In this document: positions 1 through 27,066 of the stretch, one piece after another
How positions within the stretch are numbered: position 1 is the first letter of the stretch
How the letters are laid out: each line of letters opens with the position of its first letter
Source: Actinomadura nitritigenes
GTDB taxonomy: Bacteria > Actinomycetota > Actinomycetes > Streptosporangiales > Streptosporangiaceae
DNA length: 36,527 nt
Direction of reading: 5' to 3'
Assembly (NCBI RefSeq): GCF_017573545.1
Contig: NZ_JAGEOK010000058.1
Location: 1-36,527 of the forward strand
Notes under the pieces: generated by a model
The model's input: the letters and a program-made list of their open reading frames with translations, nothing else
Databases searched by the model: none
What the model was told of the DNA's origin: nothing
Program-made: the position numbers and the translations under genes

Positions 1-19175
<19,175 letters not shown>

Positions 19176-19180
19176 GAAGG

Positions 19181-19213
19181 AGGGCGGGCCGCCCGTCTCG
19201 GGTGGCCCGCCCT
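19181..19213. terminator. Bidirectional hairpin terminator between convergent genes
   Basis: A 13-bp stem (one G-T pair) joins 19181-19193 (AGGGCGGGCCGCC) to 19201-19213 (GGTGGCCCGCCCT) over a 7-base loop. It starts five bases after the NRPS stop and lies 22 bases beyond the stop of the convergent adenylation gene. There is no long T-run, as is common in actinomycetes. Confidence 0.8.
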
Positions 19214-19235
19214 TCTCAGTCGCCCACGACCGCAG

Positions 19236-20684
19236 TCACTCCTGGAGGACGACCGCGCAGTCGCGCACCTCGGGGTGGGCGCGCAGCGCGGCCTCGACCT
19301 CTCCCGGCTCGATCCGTACACCCGAGACCTTCACCTGCCGGTCGACACGGCCCAGATACTGCAGCGGGCCGCCGGGACCGAGCATGCGCACCACGTCACC
19401 GGTGCGGTAGACGCGCCCGTCCGCGGCGCCGAACGGATCGCGGAAGAACGCCTCGCGCGTACGGTCGTGCTCGTCGAGGTAGCCGCGCCCCACACCGGCT
19501 CCGCCGACGAAGAGCTCTCCGGCCTCGCCCGGCCCGCAGGGCCGCCATCGATCGCCCTCCGGTGCGAGGACGTACAGGTCGGTGTTGGTGACCGGCGTGC
19601 CGACCGGCAGATGCCGCAGCACCAGATCGCCGGCCGTGACGACGTGATGGGTCACGTCGTCGGAGCACTCGGTCGGCCCGTAGGCGTTCATCAGCCCGAC
19701 CCCGGGCAGCCGGTCCAGGCACCGGCGGGCGAGCCGGGGCGGCAGCTCCTCGCCGGTGGCCAGCAGCCAGCGCAGCGCCGGCGGCGCCTCGGGCGTCACG
19801 TCCAGCAGCAGGCGGAGCATCGTCGGGACCAGCTCCAGAACGGTCACGCCCTCCCGCCGCACCACCGCGGCGAGCGCCCGCGAGTCGGCCACCGTCTCGT
19901 CGTCGACGACCACCACCTGCCCGCCCGCCAGCAGCGGCGCGAGCAACTGCCAGATCGAGATGTCGAACCCGAGCGGCGCGGTCTGCGCGACGACGTCCTC
20001 CGGCCCGAGCCCGAGGTCGCGGACCTTGCTGAACAGGTGGTTGAGCATGCCCCGGTGCTCGATCACCGCGCCCTTCGGCGCACCCGTCGACCCGGAGGTG
20101 AACAGGACGTAGCGCGGCGCACGCGGATCGCCGAGCCGCTCCTCGCCCTCCCACGCGTTCGCGGCGTCCCCTGCCCTCAGCAACGGACGTCCCGCCGCCG
20201 CGGCGCCGGCCACCACCTCCGGCGAAACACCCGGGTCATCATCGACCGTCAGCAGCACGGCCGCGTCCGTCCTGGCGAGCGCGGCCTCGACGCGGAGCGC
20301 CGGCCACGAGGCGTCGCACGGCAGGTAGACGGCACCGAGAAGCTCGATCGCGAGGAACGCCGGGACGAGCATCGCCCCGCGCCGCCCGCCGACCATCACC
20401 GCTGAGCCCGGGCCGACCCCCGACTCCGCCAGCAGCCCGGCGATCCGCCGGGCCTCGTCTCCCAGCCGGTCGTAGGTCAGGACCCGTTCCCGGTCCCGTA
20501 CCGCGACGCGGCCGCCCTGGATCCAGCTCATCAGGGGCCGGTCGAGCGGGAGGTTCTCCGCCCGGTGCGAACGGAGCCGCCACGCTCGCCCGGCATCGGT
20601 GACATTCAATTCTGGAAGTTGCTCGACAGCGAGGAGACGGCTCTCAATCGTCACGGCGAGAATATTATCCGACTCTCTATTCAT
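19236..20684 (-). CDS. Free-standing NRPS adenylation protein lacking the A9-A10 tail
   Basis: A 482-residue ANL-superfamily amino acid-AMP ligase without a carrier domain. Visible core motifs are LLGAVYLPCD (A2), FTSGSTGAPKG (A3), FDISIW (A4), NAYGPTE (A5), GELFVGG (A6), YRTGD (A7) and GRVDRQVKVSGVRIEPGEVE (A8). It ends with AVVLQE and TGA at 19238-19236. A9 and the A10 lysine motif, needed for adenylation in this family, are absent, and the bases after the stop do not encode them in any frame I could read. About 50-60 residues are missing against a full domain. The pocket residues are D-I-W-E-L-T-A-D-D; I do not recognise this code, though its acidic residues may suit a basic amino acid. 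The ATG at 20684 has no strong ribosome site; GTG a dozen codons in is an alternative. It is convergent with the NRPS and divergent from the hydroxylase gene, so a trans-loading role for module 5 is inferred. Confidence 0.85.
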   Translation of the reverse strand: MNRESDNILAVTIESRLLAVEQLPELNVTDAGRAWRLRSHRAENLPLDRPLMSWIQGGRVAVRDRERVLTYDRLGDEARRIAGLLAESGVGPGSAVMVGGRRGAMLVPAFLAIELLGAVYLPCDASWPALRVEAALARTDAAVLLTVDDDPGVSPEVVAGAAAAGRPLLRAGDAANAWEGEERLGDPRAPRYVLFTSGSTGAPKGAVIEHRGMLNHLFSKVRDLGLGPEDVVAQTAPLGFDISIWQLLAPLLAGGQVVVVDDETVADSRALAAVVRREGVTVLELVPTMLRLLLDVTPEAPPALRWLLATGEELPPRLARRCLDRLPGVGLMNAYGPTECSDDVTHHVVTAGDLVLRHLPVGTPVTNTDLYVLAPEGDRWRPCGPGEAGELFVGGAGVGRGYLDEHDRTREAFFRDPFGAADGRVYRTGDVVRMLGPGGPLQYLGRVDRQVKVSGVRIEPGEVEAALRAHPEVRDCAVVLQE

Positions 20685-20803
20685 GCGTACAGGCCCAGTA
20701 TTCCTGGTGGCGCTTGGGTGGAGTCCTGCTGGTGACGTCTTGTGCCGGCTCGGGGCAGAGCCTTAGATTGCCCGAAGGGCTTTCCCTAGGATGGGCTGAC
20801 GCA
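20685..20803. promoter_or_regulatory. Divergent promoter region of adenylation and hydroxylase genes
   Basis: This 119-bp spacer separates the divergent starts at 20684 and 20804. It must hold the promoters of both genes if they are transcribed separately. I could not pick convincing -35/-10 pairs. The start of the adenylation gene itself is locally AT-rich (gataatatt) for this genome. Confidence 0.4.
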
Positions 20804-21940
20804 ATGCAGAGACCGACCAGGCTTGGCCATGTCGAAGTCACGTCCATATTTCCCGGAACGCCGATAGAGCGTGCGCCCGTCACGACCACCACGCCGGTGA
20901 TAATCCGCGGCTCCAGCGCCCTGGGCAAGGTCGCTGACTGGACCCCCGAATACATCTCGGAACGGTTCGCCGACCGAGAGGTCCCGATCAGCGTGGCCGA
21001 CCCGGACGGCACGTTCAGATACGACCCGGACTCCGAGGCGGGCCTCCGCTTCGAGAAGATGCGCGGTGCCACGCTCGCGGCCGAGTTCCGGCGCGTCCCC
21101 GTCACCCGGAAGCTCTGCCTCCAGCAGCTCCCGATCGATGCCCGGGTGCCCGAACTGGCCGGCGAGATGTCGGTACCGCCCTTCGTCCCGGCCGCCAAGC
21201 TGAACGAGATCAACCTCTGGATGGCGTCCCCGGACTCCAGGACGCCGCTCCACTACGACGACATGCACAACCTCTTCGCGCAGATCGAGGGCCGGAAGAG
21301 GTTCGTCCTGTTCAACCCCGACCAGTTCGAGGATCTCTACCCCGGGCCGCTCAACACCCGGTCCGAGAGTTTCAGCAGAGTCGATCTGAAAAGGCCGGAT
21401 TTCAAGCGGTTCCCGAGGCTGGCCGACGTGGAGTACTGGGAGGCAGTGGTCTGGCCCGGCGACCTGCTCTTCATGCCGGCCTACTGGTGGCATCACGTTT
21501 CGTCCCAGGACGTCTCCGTCTCGGTCAACTACTGGTGGCGGCCCGACGTCCGCGACGCCCTGTGTCCCGCGTTCCTCCGGCAGCTCTACTTGAACCTCAA
21601 CCTGGAGGACGTCAACGCACTCTTCGAGGCGTTCGACTTCAGCGCCCTGGGCACCGGCTCCACCGCACTTCTCGCCCTGGCCGAGATGGCCCTGGACCAC
21701 TCCGAGCCGGGCGCCGCCACCCGAATCTGCGGCGGCATCACGGTGGCGTCCCTGCGCGAGAGCCTCAGCCTCGCCGAGGCCGACGTACCCTCCCTTGTGG
21801 CGGCCCTGGGGCCCGAGCACGATCCCGCTCGTCGCTGCATCACCGCCGCGCTGCGCGCGCGTCCGGGCCGTCCTTCCCCCGAGGCGGCCGACCTGATCGC
21901 TCAGCTCCGCGCCTCGAACCTGACCTTTCAGACCGGCTGA
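20804..21940 (+). CDS. FIH-like cupin Fe(II)/2-oxoglutarate hydroxylase
   Basis: A cupin_8/JmjC-type dioxygenase of 378 residues. The iron triad is readable: LHYDD gives His150 and Asp152, and YWWHHV gives the distal His near 231. Lys165 in the KRFVLF strand is the likely 2-oxoglutarate ligand. The block MPAYWWHHVSS...VSVNYWW closely resembles factor-inhibiting-HIF, a protein asparagine beta-hydroxylase. I chose ATG 20804 because it follows an AGGATGG-like site; an in-frame TTG at 20714 would add 30 unlikely residues. It is divergent from the adenylation gene, with 119 bases between the starts. Being next to an NRPS with predicted Asn, Asp and Orn modules, it is inferred to hydroxylate one of these, free or carrier-bound. 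Substrate and timing are unknown. Confidence 0.8.
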   Translation: MQRPTRLGHVEVTSIFPGTPIERAPVTTTTPVIIRGSSALGKVADWTPEYISERFADREVPISVADPDGTFRYDPDSEAGLRFEKMRGATLAAEFRRVPVTRKLCLQQLPIDARVPELAGEMSVPPFVPAAKLNEINLWMASPDSRTPLHYDDMHNLFAQIEGRKRFVLFNPDQFEDLYPGPLNTRSESFSRVDLKRPDFKRFPRLADVEYWEAVVWPGDLLFMPAYWWHHVSSQDVSVSVNYWWRPDVRDALCPAFLRQLYLNLNLEDVNALFEAFDFSALGTGSTALLALAEMALDHSEPGAATRICGGITVASLRESLSLAEADVPSLVAALGPEHDPARRCITAALRARPGRPSPEAADLIAQLRASNLTFQTG

Positions 21941-22051
21941 TCCGAGACGACCTGCACCTATGGACCTCTTCTTCGGACCTGCTTCTACTTCATGTAAAAG
22001 TTCGCGTAGTTTGGCTGGACTGGGATGTTCTAGCGGAGCTGGGCGAGAACG

Positions 22052-22354
22052 TTGGCAGGCAAGAGGCACAGACGCCCGCGGGAGGCGTTCACCGGAGACT
22101 TGCCGGTGCTGGCGGCCGGTGACCGGGTCTGGTGCCGCGACGCCCTCGGGCGCGGCTGGGTGAAGCGGGTCGCGCTCGGCGGCCCGCGCTACGACGACGA
22201 CTCGGCCTACCTGCTGTGCTGGCTGTCGGTGCCGACGGCGTCGATCGACGACTACCGCGAGCACGGGCCGGATGCGCCGTCGGTCAATTGGCCGGCGAGC
22301 GACGTTCAGCTTGCAGACCGCCCTGTTCCCGGCGCAATGTGGCTGACCCGCTAG
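22052..22354 (+). CDS. Small protein of unknown function
   Basis: A 100-residue frame from TTG 22052 to TAG 22354. A weak GGAG lies 15 bases upstream, and an in-frame GTG near 22106 is an alternative start. The core GDRVWCRDALGRGWVKRVAL followed by SAYLLCWLSVP looks like a small beta-barrel, but I recognise no family. The basic N-terminus (AGKRHRRPRE) may be non-coding. It lies about 110 bases after the hydroxylase gene in a spacer with lower GC. Coding is plausible from the conserved-looking core and the codon bias, not certain. Confidence 0.5.
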   Translation: MAGKRHRRPREAFTGDLPVLAAGDRVWCRDALGRGWVKRVALGGPRYDDDSAYLLCWLSVPTASIDDYREHGPDAPSVNWPASDVQLADRPVPGAMWLTR

Positions 22355-22453
22355 TACTACCTCGCCGGATCTGAACGGCTTGGAGGCGCGGACGTCGTCT
22401 GATGCCCGAGCGCTTCACGAGCCGCGAACCGCTGACACCAAGGCACGATCCAG

Positions 22454-23143
22454 CTATGGAGTACCAGCCGTGTCGCCGTTCCCGGCGGGCGGGCCGGCCA
22501 GTCGCCCGAGCTCCCTCAGCAGGCGCTGAAGGCGATCAACGGTTTCTTGCGGGAGCTGCGACCAGTCGAGGTCGGTCCACACGGCGATGCCGCCCGCGGG
22601 GCCGAACGTGAACTCCTCGTGCCGGATCGAGGCGTCGGACGAGCCCAGCGATGCGACCGGCTGTTCCTGGATAAGCGCGCCCTTCTGCGGGACCGGCCGG
22701 AAATGCGGGCTGCTCGCCAACTCCACGTCGCCGCACAGGGCCAGGAAGAACGCCACGGCCTTACGCAGGGTGGCGCCGGTGATCCCATGCCGGGTGAAGC
22801 TGGCGTACAGCGCCATCGAAGACGCGTGCTCGTCGGCGAGCTCAAGCTGTTCCCGGTAGAACGACCGGGCCCACTGGCGCATGACATCGCGGCGCACGTC
22901 GGGCTTGCCCGTTACCGTCCGGAGCCGCGGCCGGACCGTTCCGGTCGAGAGGTCGACCAGCTCCAGCAGCCCCAGGATCTTCAGCAGCTGTGCCTGGGTG
23001 GTCACGGCGTAGCCGTGCAGGTAGCTGCGGTCGATCCGGGGGGGCAGCGGCGCGCTGTGGACCTCGTGGTCGAGGAACCAGACCAGGGTTCGGTAGGACA
23101 GGTAGGGAGGGCGCCAGGCGGGTGATTGGACTGAGGCATCCAT
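22454..23143 (-). CDS. DUF5343-like protein
   Basis: A 229-residue protein. ATG 23143 is preferred over the longer frame to 23266 because an AGGG lies 7 bases upstream and the similarity starts with PPYLSYRTLVWFLDH. The pattern PPYLSYxTxxxFLD...LPPRIDRSYL...TQAQLLKILGLLELVD matches my memory of the DUF5343 family, proteins of about 200 residues with an N-terminal winged-helix-like part. These are often found in accessory regions and have no proven function. The tail is rich in Gly, Pro and Ala. It is not linked to neighbours in an operon. Confidence 0.65.
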   Translation of the reverse strand: MDASVQSPAWRPPYLSYRTLVWFLDHEVHSAPLPPRIDRSYLHGYAVTTQAQLLKILGLLELVDLSTGTVRPRLRTVTGKPDVRRDVMRQWARSFYREQLELADEHASSMALYASFTRHGITGATLRKAVAFFLALCGDVELASSPHFRPVPQKGALIQEQPVASLGSSDASIRHEEFTFGPAGGIAVWTDLDWSQLPQETVDRLQRLLRELGRLAGPPAGNGDTAGTP

Positions 23144-24117
23144 CAGTCGGCCCTCGTTCCGTGCGATCAACCTCTTCCGGGACGGTGCGACCAGCAGCGC
23201 TGACGCCGACCCGGCTATACAGCTCGGCTTCCCGCTACCCGGCCACCGGCAGCAATTCTCGTTCACCCCGCCCAGTTATCACCATACGCAGGCGCCGACC
23301 GTGTGGGGCTTCAATATCTGGATTCTGGCTTTGACCTGGAGTTCCGTGTCGCTTCAGAGGTGGTGATCGCTATGCGGCGTTGCGGTATTCGTTGATCACA
23401 CAGCCGAGGAGTCGTGTCCGGTGGATGGCGCTGTTGCTGCTGATGGGAGTCGGTTCAGGTGGGGGAGTAGGAGGTCGTTGTCCCAGGGAACGATGCGGAC
23501 GGTGACCATTGAAATGATCGGCGTAGATCCCGAGCACGGCTTCCAGATGGCGTCGGGGGAAGATCAATAACCGGCCGGGTGCACGCGCGGCGGACGCTGC
23601 CGACCCACCGCTCGGTGAAGGCGTTTGCTCGTGGGCTTTGCGGTGGTGTCCGCAGGACGGTGATCCCGGCCGCTGCGAAGACGGCGTCGAAGGCGTCGGT
23701 GAGTTCGGTGTCCCGGTCGCGGACGAGGAAGCGGAAACGCTGAGCGCTCTGGTCCAGGTCCATCAGCAGGTTCCGGGCCTGCCGGGTCACCCAGGCGCCC
23801 GTCGGGTTGCGGGTGGCGCCCAGCACATGGACCCGGCGAGTGGCGATCTCCAGCGCGAAGAACACGTGGATCCGCTGGAGGAAGACGGTATCGACGGTGA
23901 AGAAATCGCAGGCCAGAACACCGGAGGCCTGGGCGCGCAGAAGCGTGGTCCAGGACGCGTCGGCCCGCCGCTGGGCCGGATCGACACCGGCGCGGCGCAG
24001 GATCCGCCACACGGTGGCCGCCGACACCTGGTAACCGAGCCCGACGAACTCACCGTGGACGCGCCGGTGGCCCCCACCCGGGTTCTCGCCCGCCAGTTGC
24101 AGCACTAAGACGTCATC

Positions 24118-24590
24118 TCATTTGGTTAGTCGGCGGTGACAGATGAGGGTGGCGGCGATGCCGACGAAGGCCAGGAAGTGCTCGGCCTTGCTTTCGTAGC
24201 GGCGGTGCAGGCGGCGGCAGCCGCTCAGCCAGGACACTGTCCGTTCCACCACCCAGCGGTGCCGCCCCAGCCGGCGGGAGGACTCGATGCCGCGGCGCGC
24301 GATGCGCGGCGTGATGCCCCGCCTGCGTTGCCAGCGCCGCAGGTCGGCGTAGTCGTAACCCTTGTCGCCGTGCAGCTTGGCGGGCAGACGCCGACGCGGC
24401 CCGCGCCGGGAGCGGATCGGTGCGATGCCCCGCACCAGCGGCTCCAGTGCGAGCTTGTCGTGGGTGCTGGCCGCCGAGATCCCGACAGACAGCGGCAGTC
24501 CGGCACGATCGGTCAGCAGATGGATCTTCGACCCACGCTTGCCGCGGTCGACAGGATTCGGGCCGGTCAGCTCCCCCCTTTGCTCGCGCG
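24118..24590 (-). CDS. IS5-family transposase, ORF B (expressed by -1 frameshift)
   Basis: The C-terminal half in the -1 frame, read from the overlap as GELTGPNPVDRGKRGSKIHL. Catalytic positions are Asp in LHGDKGYDY and Glu in VVERTVSWL, followed by the family tail KAEHFLAFVGIAATLICHRRL and the stop at 24118. The frame is open upstream to 24768 without homology, so translation as a fusion with ORF A is inferred. All three acids are present in the combined protein, so the element looks functional. Confidence 0.85.
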
Positions 24591-24920
24591 GACGCTGACG
24601 GAGTCGATCGCGCACCGCGACCAGTCGAGTTCTCCACGCGCGCCCAACTCGTCCAGCACGAGCCGGAGCAGCTTGGCCCATACCCGCGCGGCCGTCCACT
24701 CGGTGAAGCGCCGGTGCGCGGTAGGACCCGACGGCCCGAACACCGGCGGCAACTGCTGCCACGTACAACCTGTGGTGGCCACAAAGATGATCGCCGCCAG
24801 CACCTCACGATCCCCATACCGACGCCGGCCACCGCCCTGCGGCCGCGTCGGAGCAGGCGGCACTACCCGCTGGAACAGCTCCCACAACTCCTCTGGCACC
24901 AACCTCTCCACCATCTCCAC
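24567..24920 (-). CDS. IS5-family transposase, ORF A
   Basis: A 117-residue N-terminal half starting at ATG 24920. It has the DUF4096-type start (LVPEELWELFQRVVPP), the segment FVATTGCTWQQLPP and the first catalytic Asp in AIDSVSVRA. It ends at TGA 24569-24567, straight after AAA GGG GGG AGC. The run AAAGGGGGG (minus strand, 24581-24573) is a likely -1 slippage site that would fuse this frame to ORF B. Confidence 0.88.
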   Translation of the reverse strand: MEMVERLVPEELWELFQRVVPPAPTRPQGGGRRRYGDREVLAAIIFVATTGCTWQQLPPVFGPSGPTAHRRFTEWTAARVWAKLLRLVLDELGARGELDWSRCAIDSVSVRASKGGS

Positions 24921-25043
24921 AGCCGCACACTACCGGCGCCAACCCAAATGAGATGACGTCTAAGGAGCGCCGGGTGGCAGCCAGTCAGCGGGACTGGTCG
25001 TTCCAGATCTACCGGGCCAGGTTGATCGCGGTGTGGTGCCTGG

Positions 25044-26441
25044 TCAGATCCGGTTGGCGGCGGGGGTGAAGACGCGTTCGAGGAAGGCTTCGCGGGTGGC
25101 TTGGTCGAGGGTGCCGTCCAGGGACAGGGCGGTGGCGATGGACTCTTCGGTGACGGCGCGGGGGATCTCGAGGTTGGCTTCGGCTTCGCCGATGGCTTGC
25201 TCGATGGCGCGGCCGGCGGCGGCGGCGGGTTCGTGCCGGATGAGCCAGTCGAGGGTCTTGGTGACGGCGGGGGTGAGCCCGAAGAAGACGTAGTTCTCGC
25301 GCTGGGCCGGGTCGTCGCGGTGGACGGAGCGGTGCAGGTCGCGTCCGTGGAGGAACTCGTAGACCAGGGCCTGGCGGACGGTGGTGGACAGGTCCCACAC
25401 GCCGACGAGTTTGGGGATGCTGGCGGCGACCTGCCAGCTGAGGCCTTCGGCGATTTCGCGGACGGCGGTTTCGGTGCGCCATCGCAGTGCCCACCGCTTG
25501 CGGAAGCTCTGGCGCTCCCACAGCAGGGAGAAGAAGGTGCGGCTGAACCGCTTCCAGGTCTCGGTGATGCCGATCGGGTTGGCGGCTCCCTCGTGGTCGG
25601 CTGAGACCACTTCTTCGACGCCTTCGGAGGAGCGGCGGCGCTGTTCGGCCCATTCCTCGGCGACGGGCCGGGCCCACATGTTGCGGCCGCCGATGACGGC
25701 TTGGGGGAGCGGGATGTCGCCCTCACCGCGGGAGATGTAGGCGCGCAGTGTGGAGGCGCCGATCCCGGCGATCTCGGCCATCTCGCCGACACCGACGAGC
25801 TGGTCGGCGACCAGCTCGGGGGCGGTGAGGGTGACGATGCTGTCGCCCAGGCCGCGGTCGTCGCGATGGGAGGCCCACAGTGCAAGGTCGTCGTTCCACC
25901 CCCGGTCGGAGGTGGCCGTGGCTGGCACGGTGACCTCGCCGACGTTCAGGACGCGGGCGCGGGTGGGCTCACCGTCGCGCATCAGGTCGCCGGCGGTGAT
26001 GGTCACGGCGGCGGGCACCGGCCGCAGGAAGGTCTTCTCGGCCGCCCAGTCGAACAGCTGGGAGGGGCGGTACCAGGTGATGCCGTCCCACCAGTACCCG
26101 CCGGCCCGGTACAGCAGGCCGGTGGGTTCCTCCCACATCAGCAGGGAGTCGACCGGGGAGGCGTCGGTGTCGCGGTAGAGCACGACCGACTGGCCGTGCT
26201 CGGGGTGGTGGCGGACCACCCACGCCAGGTCGTTTCGCGTCGGGTCGGTGGTGAAGGCGACCCAGCCGCCGTCGGTGCAGGTGTCGTGGCGGCCCCACAT
26301 GCCCTGCTTGTGGCGGCCGATCTTCTCGATCGCTTCTCCGTTGTCGACCGGGATGTTGGAGTCGTCGACGAACGGCAGGTCGGGGATGGGGTGGTCGGTG
26401 CGCAGGCCGTTGGCGACCGGCTGGAAGGTGTACAGCGCCAT
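25044..26441 (-). CDS. Mobile-element protein with excisionase-like helix-turn-helix
   Basis: A 465-residue protein from ATG 26441 with ribosome site GAGAGGA five bases upstream. Residues about 216-270 (VGVGEMAEIAGIGASTLRAY...LPQAVIGGRNMWARPVAEEW) form a MerR/Xis-type helix-turn-helix with a wing. The N-terminal 200 residues are rich in Trp and Gly (GGYWWDGITWYRP) and the C-terminal part is helical; I recognise no enzyme motif in either. I recall similar proteins from actinobacterial plasmids and integrative elements, where their role is unproven. A palindrome and short repeats lie just upstream of the start and may be its operator. Confidence 0.7.
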   Translation of the reverse strand: MALYTFQPVANGLRTDHPIPDLPFVDDSNIPVDNGEAIEKIGRHKQGMWGRHDTCTDGGWVAFTTDPTRNDLAWVVRHHPEHGQSVVLYRDTDASPVDSLLMWEEPTGLLYRAGGYWWDGITWYRPSQLFDWAAEKTFLRPVPAAVTITAGDLMRDGEPTRARVLNVGEVTVPATATSDRGWNDDLALWASHRDDRGLGDSIVTLTAPELVADQLVGVGEMAEIAGIGASTLRAYISRGEGDIPLPQAVIGGRNMWARPVAEEWAEQRRRSSEGVEEVVSADHEGAANPIGITETWKRFSRTFFSLLWERQSFRKRWALRWRTETAVREIAEGLSWQVAASIPKLVGVWDLSTTVRQALVYEFLHGRDLHRSVHRDDPAQRENYVFFGLTPAVTKTLDWLIRHEPAAAAGRAIEQAIGEAEANLEIPRAVTEESIATALSLDGTLDQATREAFLERVFTPAANRI

Positions 26442-26771
26442 CGGGGTCCTCTCGGCGAGAGTGCTGTATCTCTCTACAACATAACCGCTCTACCGCTACA
26501 GCAGCCCTCGAAAGGGGGCCCAATCCGACCGAGGAGCCCCAGCTGGTCGCGTGTGCGGGCCGGGACTGCGGCCGCTGGTCGGAACCAGCATGGCCCGGTC
26601 GGGGGAGTCGGGACGGGTAGGGAGGCTCCGGGGACAAAGGCCACTCAGAGCCTCGGCGCGGGCTTCGACCCCGATGTGTCCATGTCTTTCGGGGCAACGC
26701 CCGTCCTGGAGGCCTCCGGGACGTCTCCAGGACGTCCGGCAGGACGCACTGGGACGCTCGCAGGGGACGTC
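26442..26771. other. Non-coding spacer left of the palindrome
   Basis: About 330 bases between the HTH gene start and the palindrome. Apart from the possible operator and the GACGTC cluster at its right end, I see no convincing coding frame on either strand. Confidence 0.5.
26463..26502. promoter_or_regulatory. Possible operator upstream of the HTH gene
   Basis: GCTGTA at 26463 and TACAGC at 26497 form an inverted repeat. Between them the motif CTCTAC occurs twice (26471 and 26488), within an AT-rich stretch that is unusual here. The block lies 22-61 bases upstream of the ATG of the helix-turn-helix gene, where a promoter and repressor site would be expected. No regulator is proven. Confidence 0.4.
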
Positions 26772-26815
26772 CCTAGCGGTCCTGGACGTCCGCGCGGACG
26801 TCCAGGACCGCTAGG
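26772..26815. repeat. 44-bp perfect palindrome within a cluster of GACGTC sites
   Basis: The half-site CCTAGCGGTCCTGGACGTCC plus GC is followed at once by its exact reverse complement, with no spacer. Upstream, 26728-26771 holds three more GACGTC copies and two near copies (GACGCA, GACGCT). It begins 12 bases after the stop of a minus-strand mini-ORF, so it could be that transcript's terminator. A perfect dyad of this size could also be a cruciform, a protein-binding site or a replication or transfer site. Confidence 0.85.
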
Positions 26816-26826
26816 CCTAGGCGCCG

Positions 26827-26919
26827 CTATCTGCTGACGGTCTCTGCGACCGGCTCTGGCGCGCCGCGGCGGCCGCCGCCGTGCTCGACGTCGCGGTCGT
26901 GGGCGAGCAGTTCAACCAT
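26827..26919 (-). CDS. Mini-ORF of 30 residues, uncertain
   Basis: The minus-strand frame MVELLAHDRDVEHGGGRRGA... starts nine bases after the stop of the small membrane-protein frame and ends at TAG 26829-26827. The composition (charged, Gly/Arg-rich) is compatible with the small genes of actinobacterial mobile elements. There is no recognisable domain and no strong ribosome site. It could equally be chance. Confidence 0.3.
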   Translation of the reverse strand: MVELLAHDRDVEHGGGRRGAPEPVAETVSR

Positions 26920-26928
26920 CTGCCTGGC

Positions 26929-27057
26929 TCACAGATGCTGGGTGATCCAATACAGAAGCCAGCCGGCCGCGGCGGCGCCGAGGGTGTAGGCGGCGCCGCG
27001 CACGGCGGCGAACAGGGCGACCTGGGCCAGTCGCCGGGCCTCGGCGGCACCGGGCAT
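26929..27057 (-). CDS. Small one-pass membrane protein, possibly truncated at its start
   Basis: A 42-residue frame from ATG 27057. It has a basic start (EARRLAQ) and one hydrophobic segment, VALFAAVRGAAYTLGAAAAGWLLYWI, ending in TQHL. Such short proteins are common next to HTH and transfer genes in actinobacterial elements. The frame stays open to 27180, but beyond 27060 the DNA instead matches a MurJ fragment on the other strand. The original N-terminus may therefore have been lost at that junction. No ribosome site is obvious. Confidence 0.4.
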   Translation of the reverse strand: MPGAAEARRLAQVALFAAVRGAAYTLGAAAAGWLLYWITQHL

Positions 27058-27066
27058 CTGGAGACG

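Larger units (their letters stand above)
24109..24960 (-). mobile_element. Complete IS5-family (IS427-like) insertion sequence, 852 bp
   Basis: The ends carry a perfect 17-bp inverted repeat: GACGTCATCTCATTTGG at 24109 and its complement ending at 24960. The flanks TAA (24106-24108 and 24961-24963) are a 3-bp target duplication. Two overlapping frames on the minus strand encode the transposase. The element sits inside an older transposase gene, and removing it with one TAA restores that local reading frame. Confidence 0.93.
23370..24987 (-). pseudogene. Integrase-core transposase, frameshifted and split by an IS5-family element
   Basis: A DDE (rve) transposase of the IS3/IS481 type. From 24105 down the frame reads VLQLAGENPGGGHRRVHGEF...ACDFFTVDTVF...RDRDTELTDAFDAVF...NAFTERWVGSVRRACT, giving the three catalytic acids D, D and E. 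Near 23575 the frame shifts by one base; the tail LLIFPRRHLEAVLGIYADHFNGHRPHRSLGQ continues in another frame to 23370. On the other side of the inserted element, 24964-24984 encodes LAATRRS, which joins in frame through the TAA target copy to VLQLAGENP. A TGA stop lies just before this at 24985-24987. The gene is therefore broken three times and cannot make an active enzyme. Its terminal repeats were not found. Confidence 0.85.

Noticed and set aside
20714..20803. Longer TTG start for the cupin hydroxylase
   Set aside because: The extra 30 residues lack similarity to the fold, and the ATG at 20804 has a better upstream site.
25701..26837. Plus-strand frame of 378 residues over the HTH protein
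   Set aside because: Gly/Val-rich low-complexity translation without motifs; the minus strand has a good start, ribosome site and HTH.
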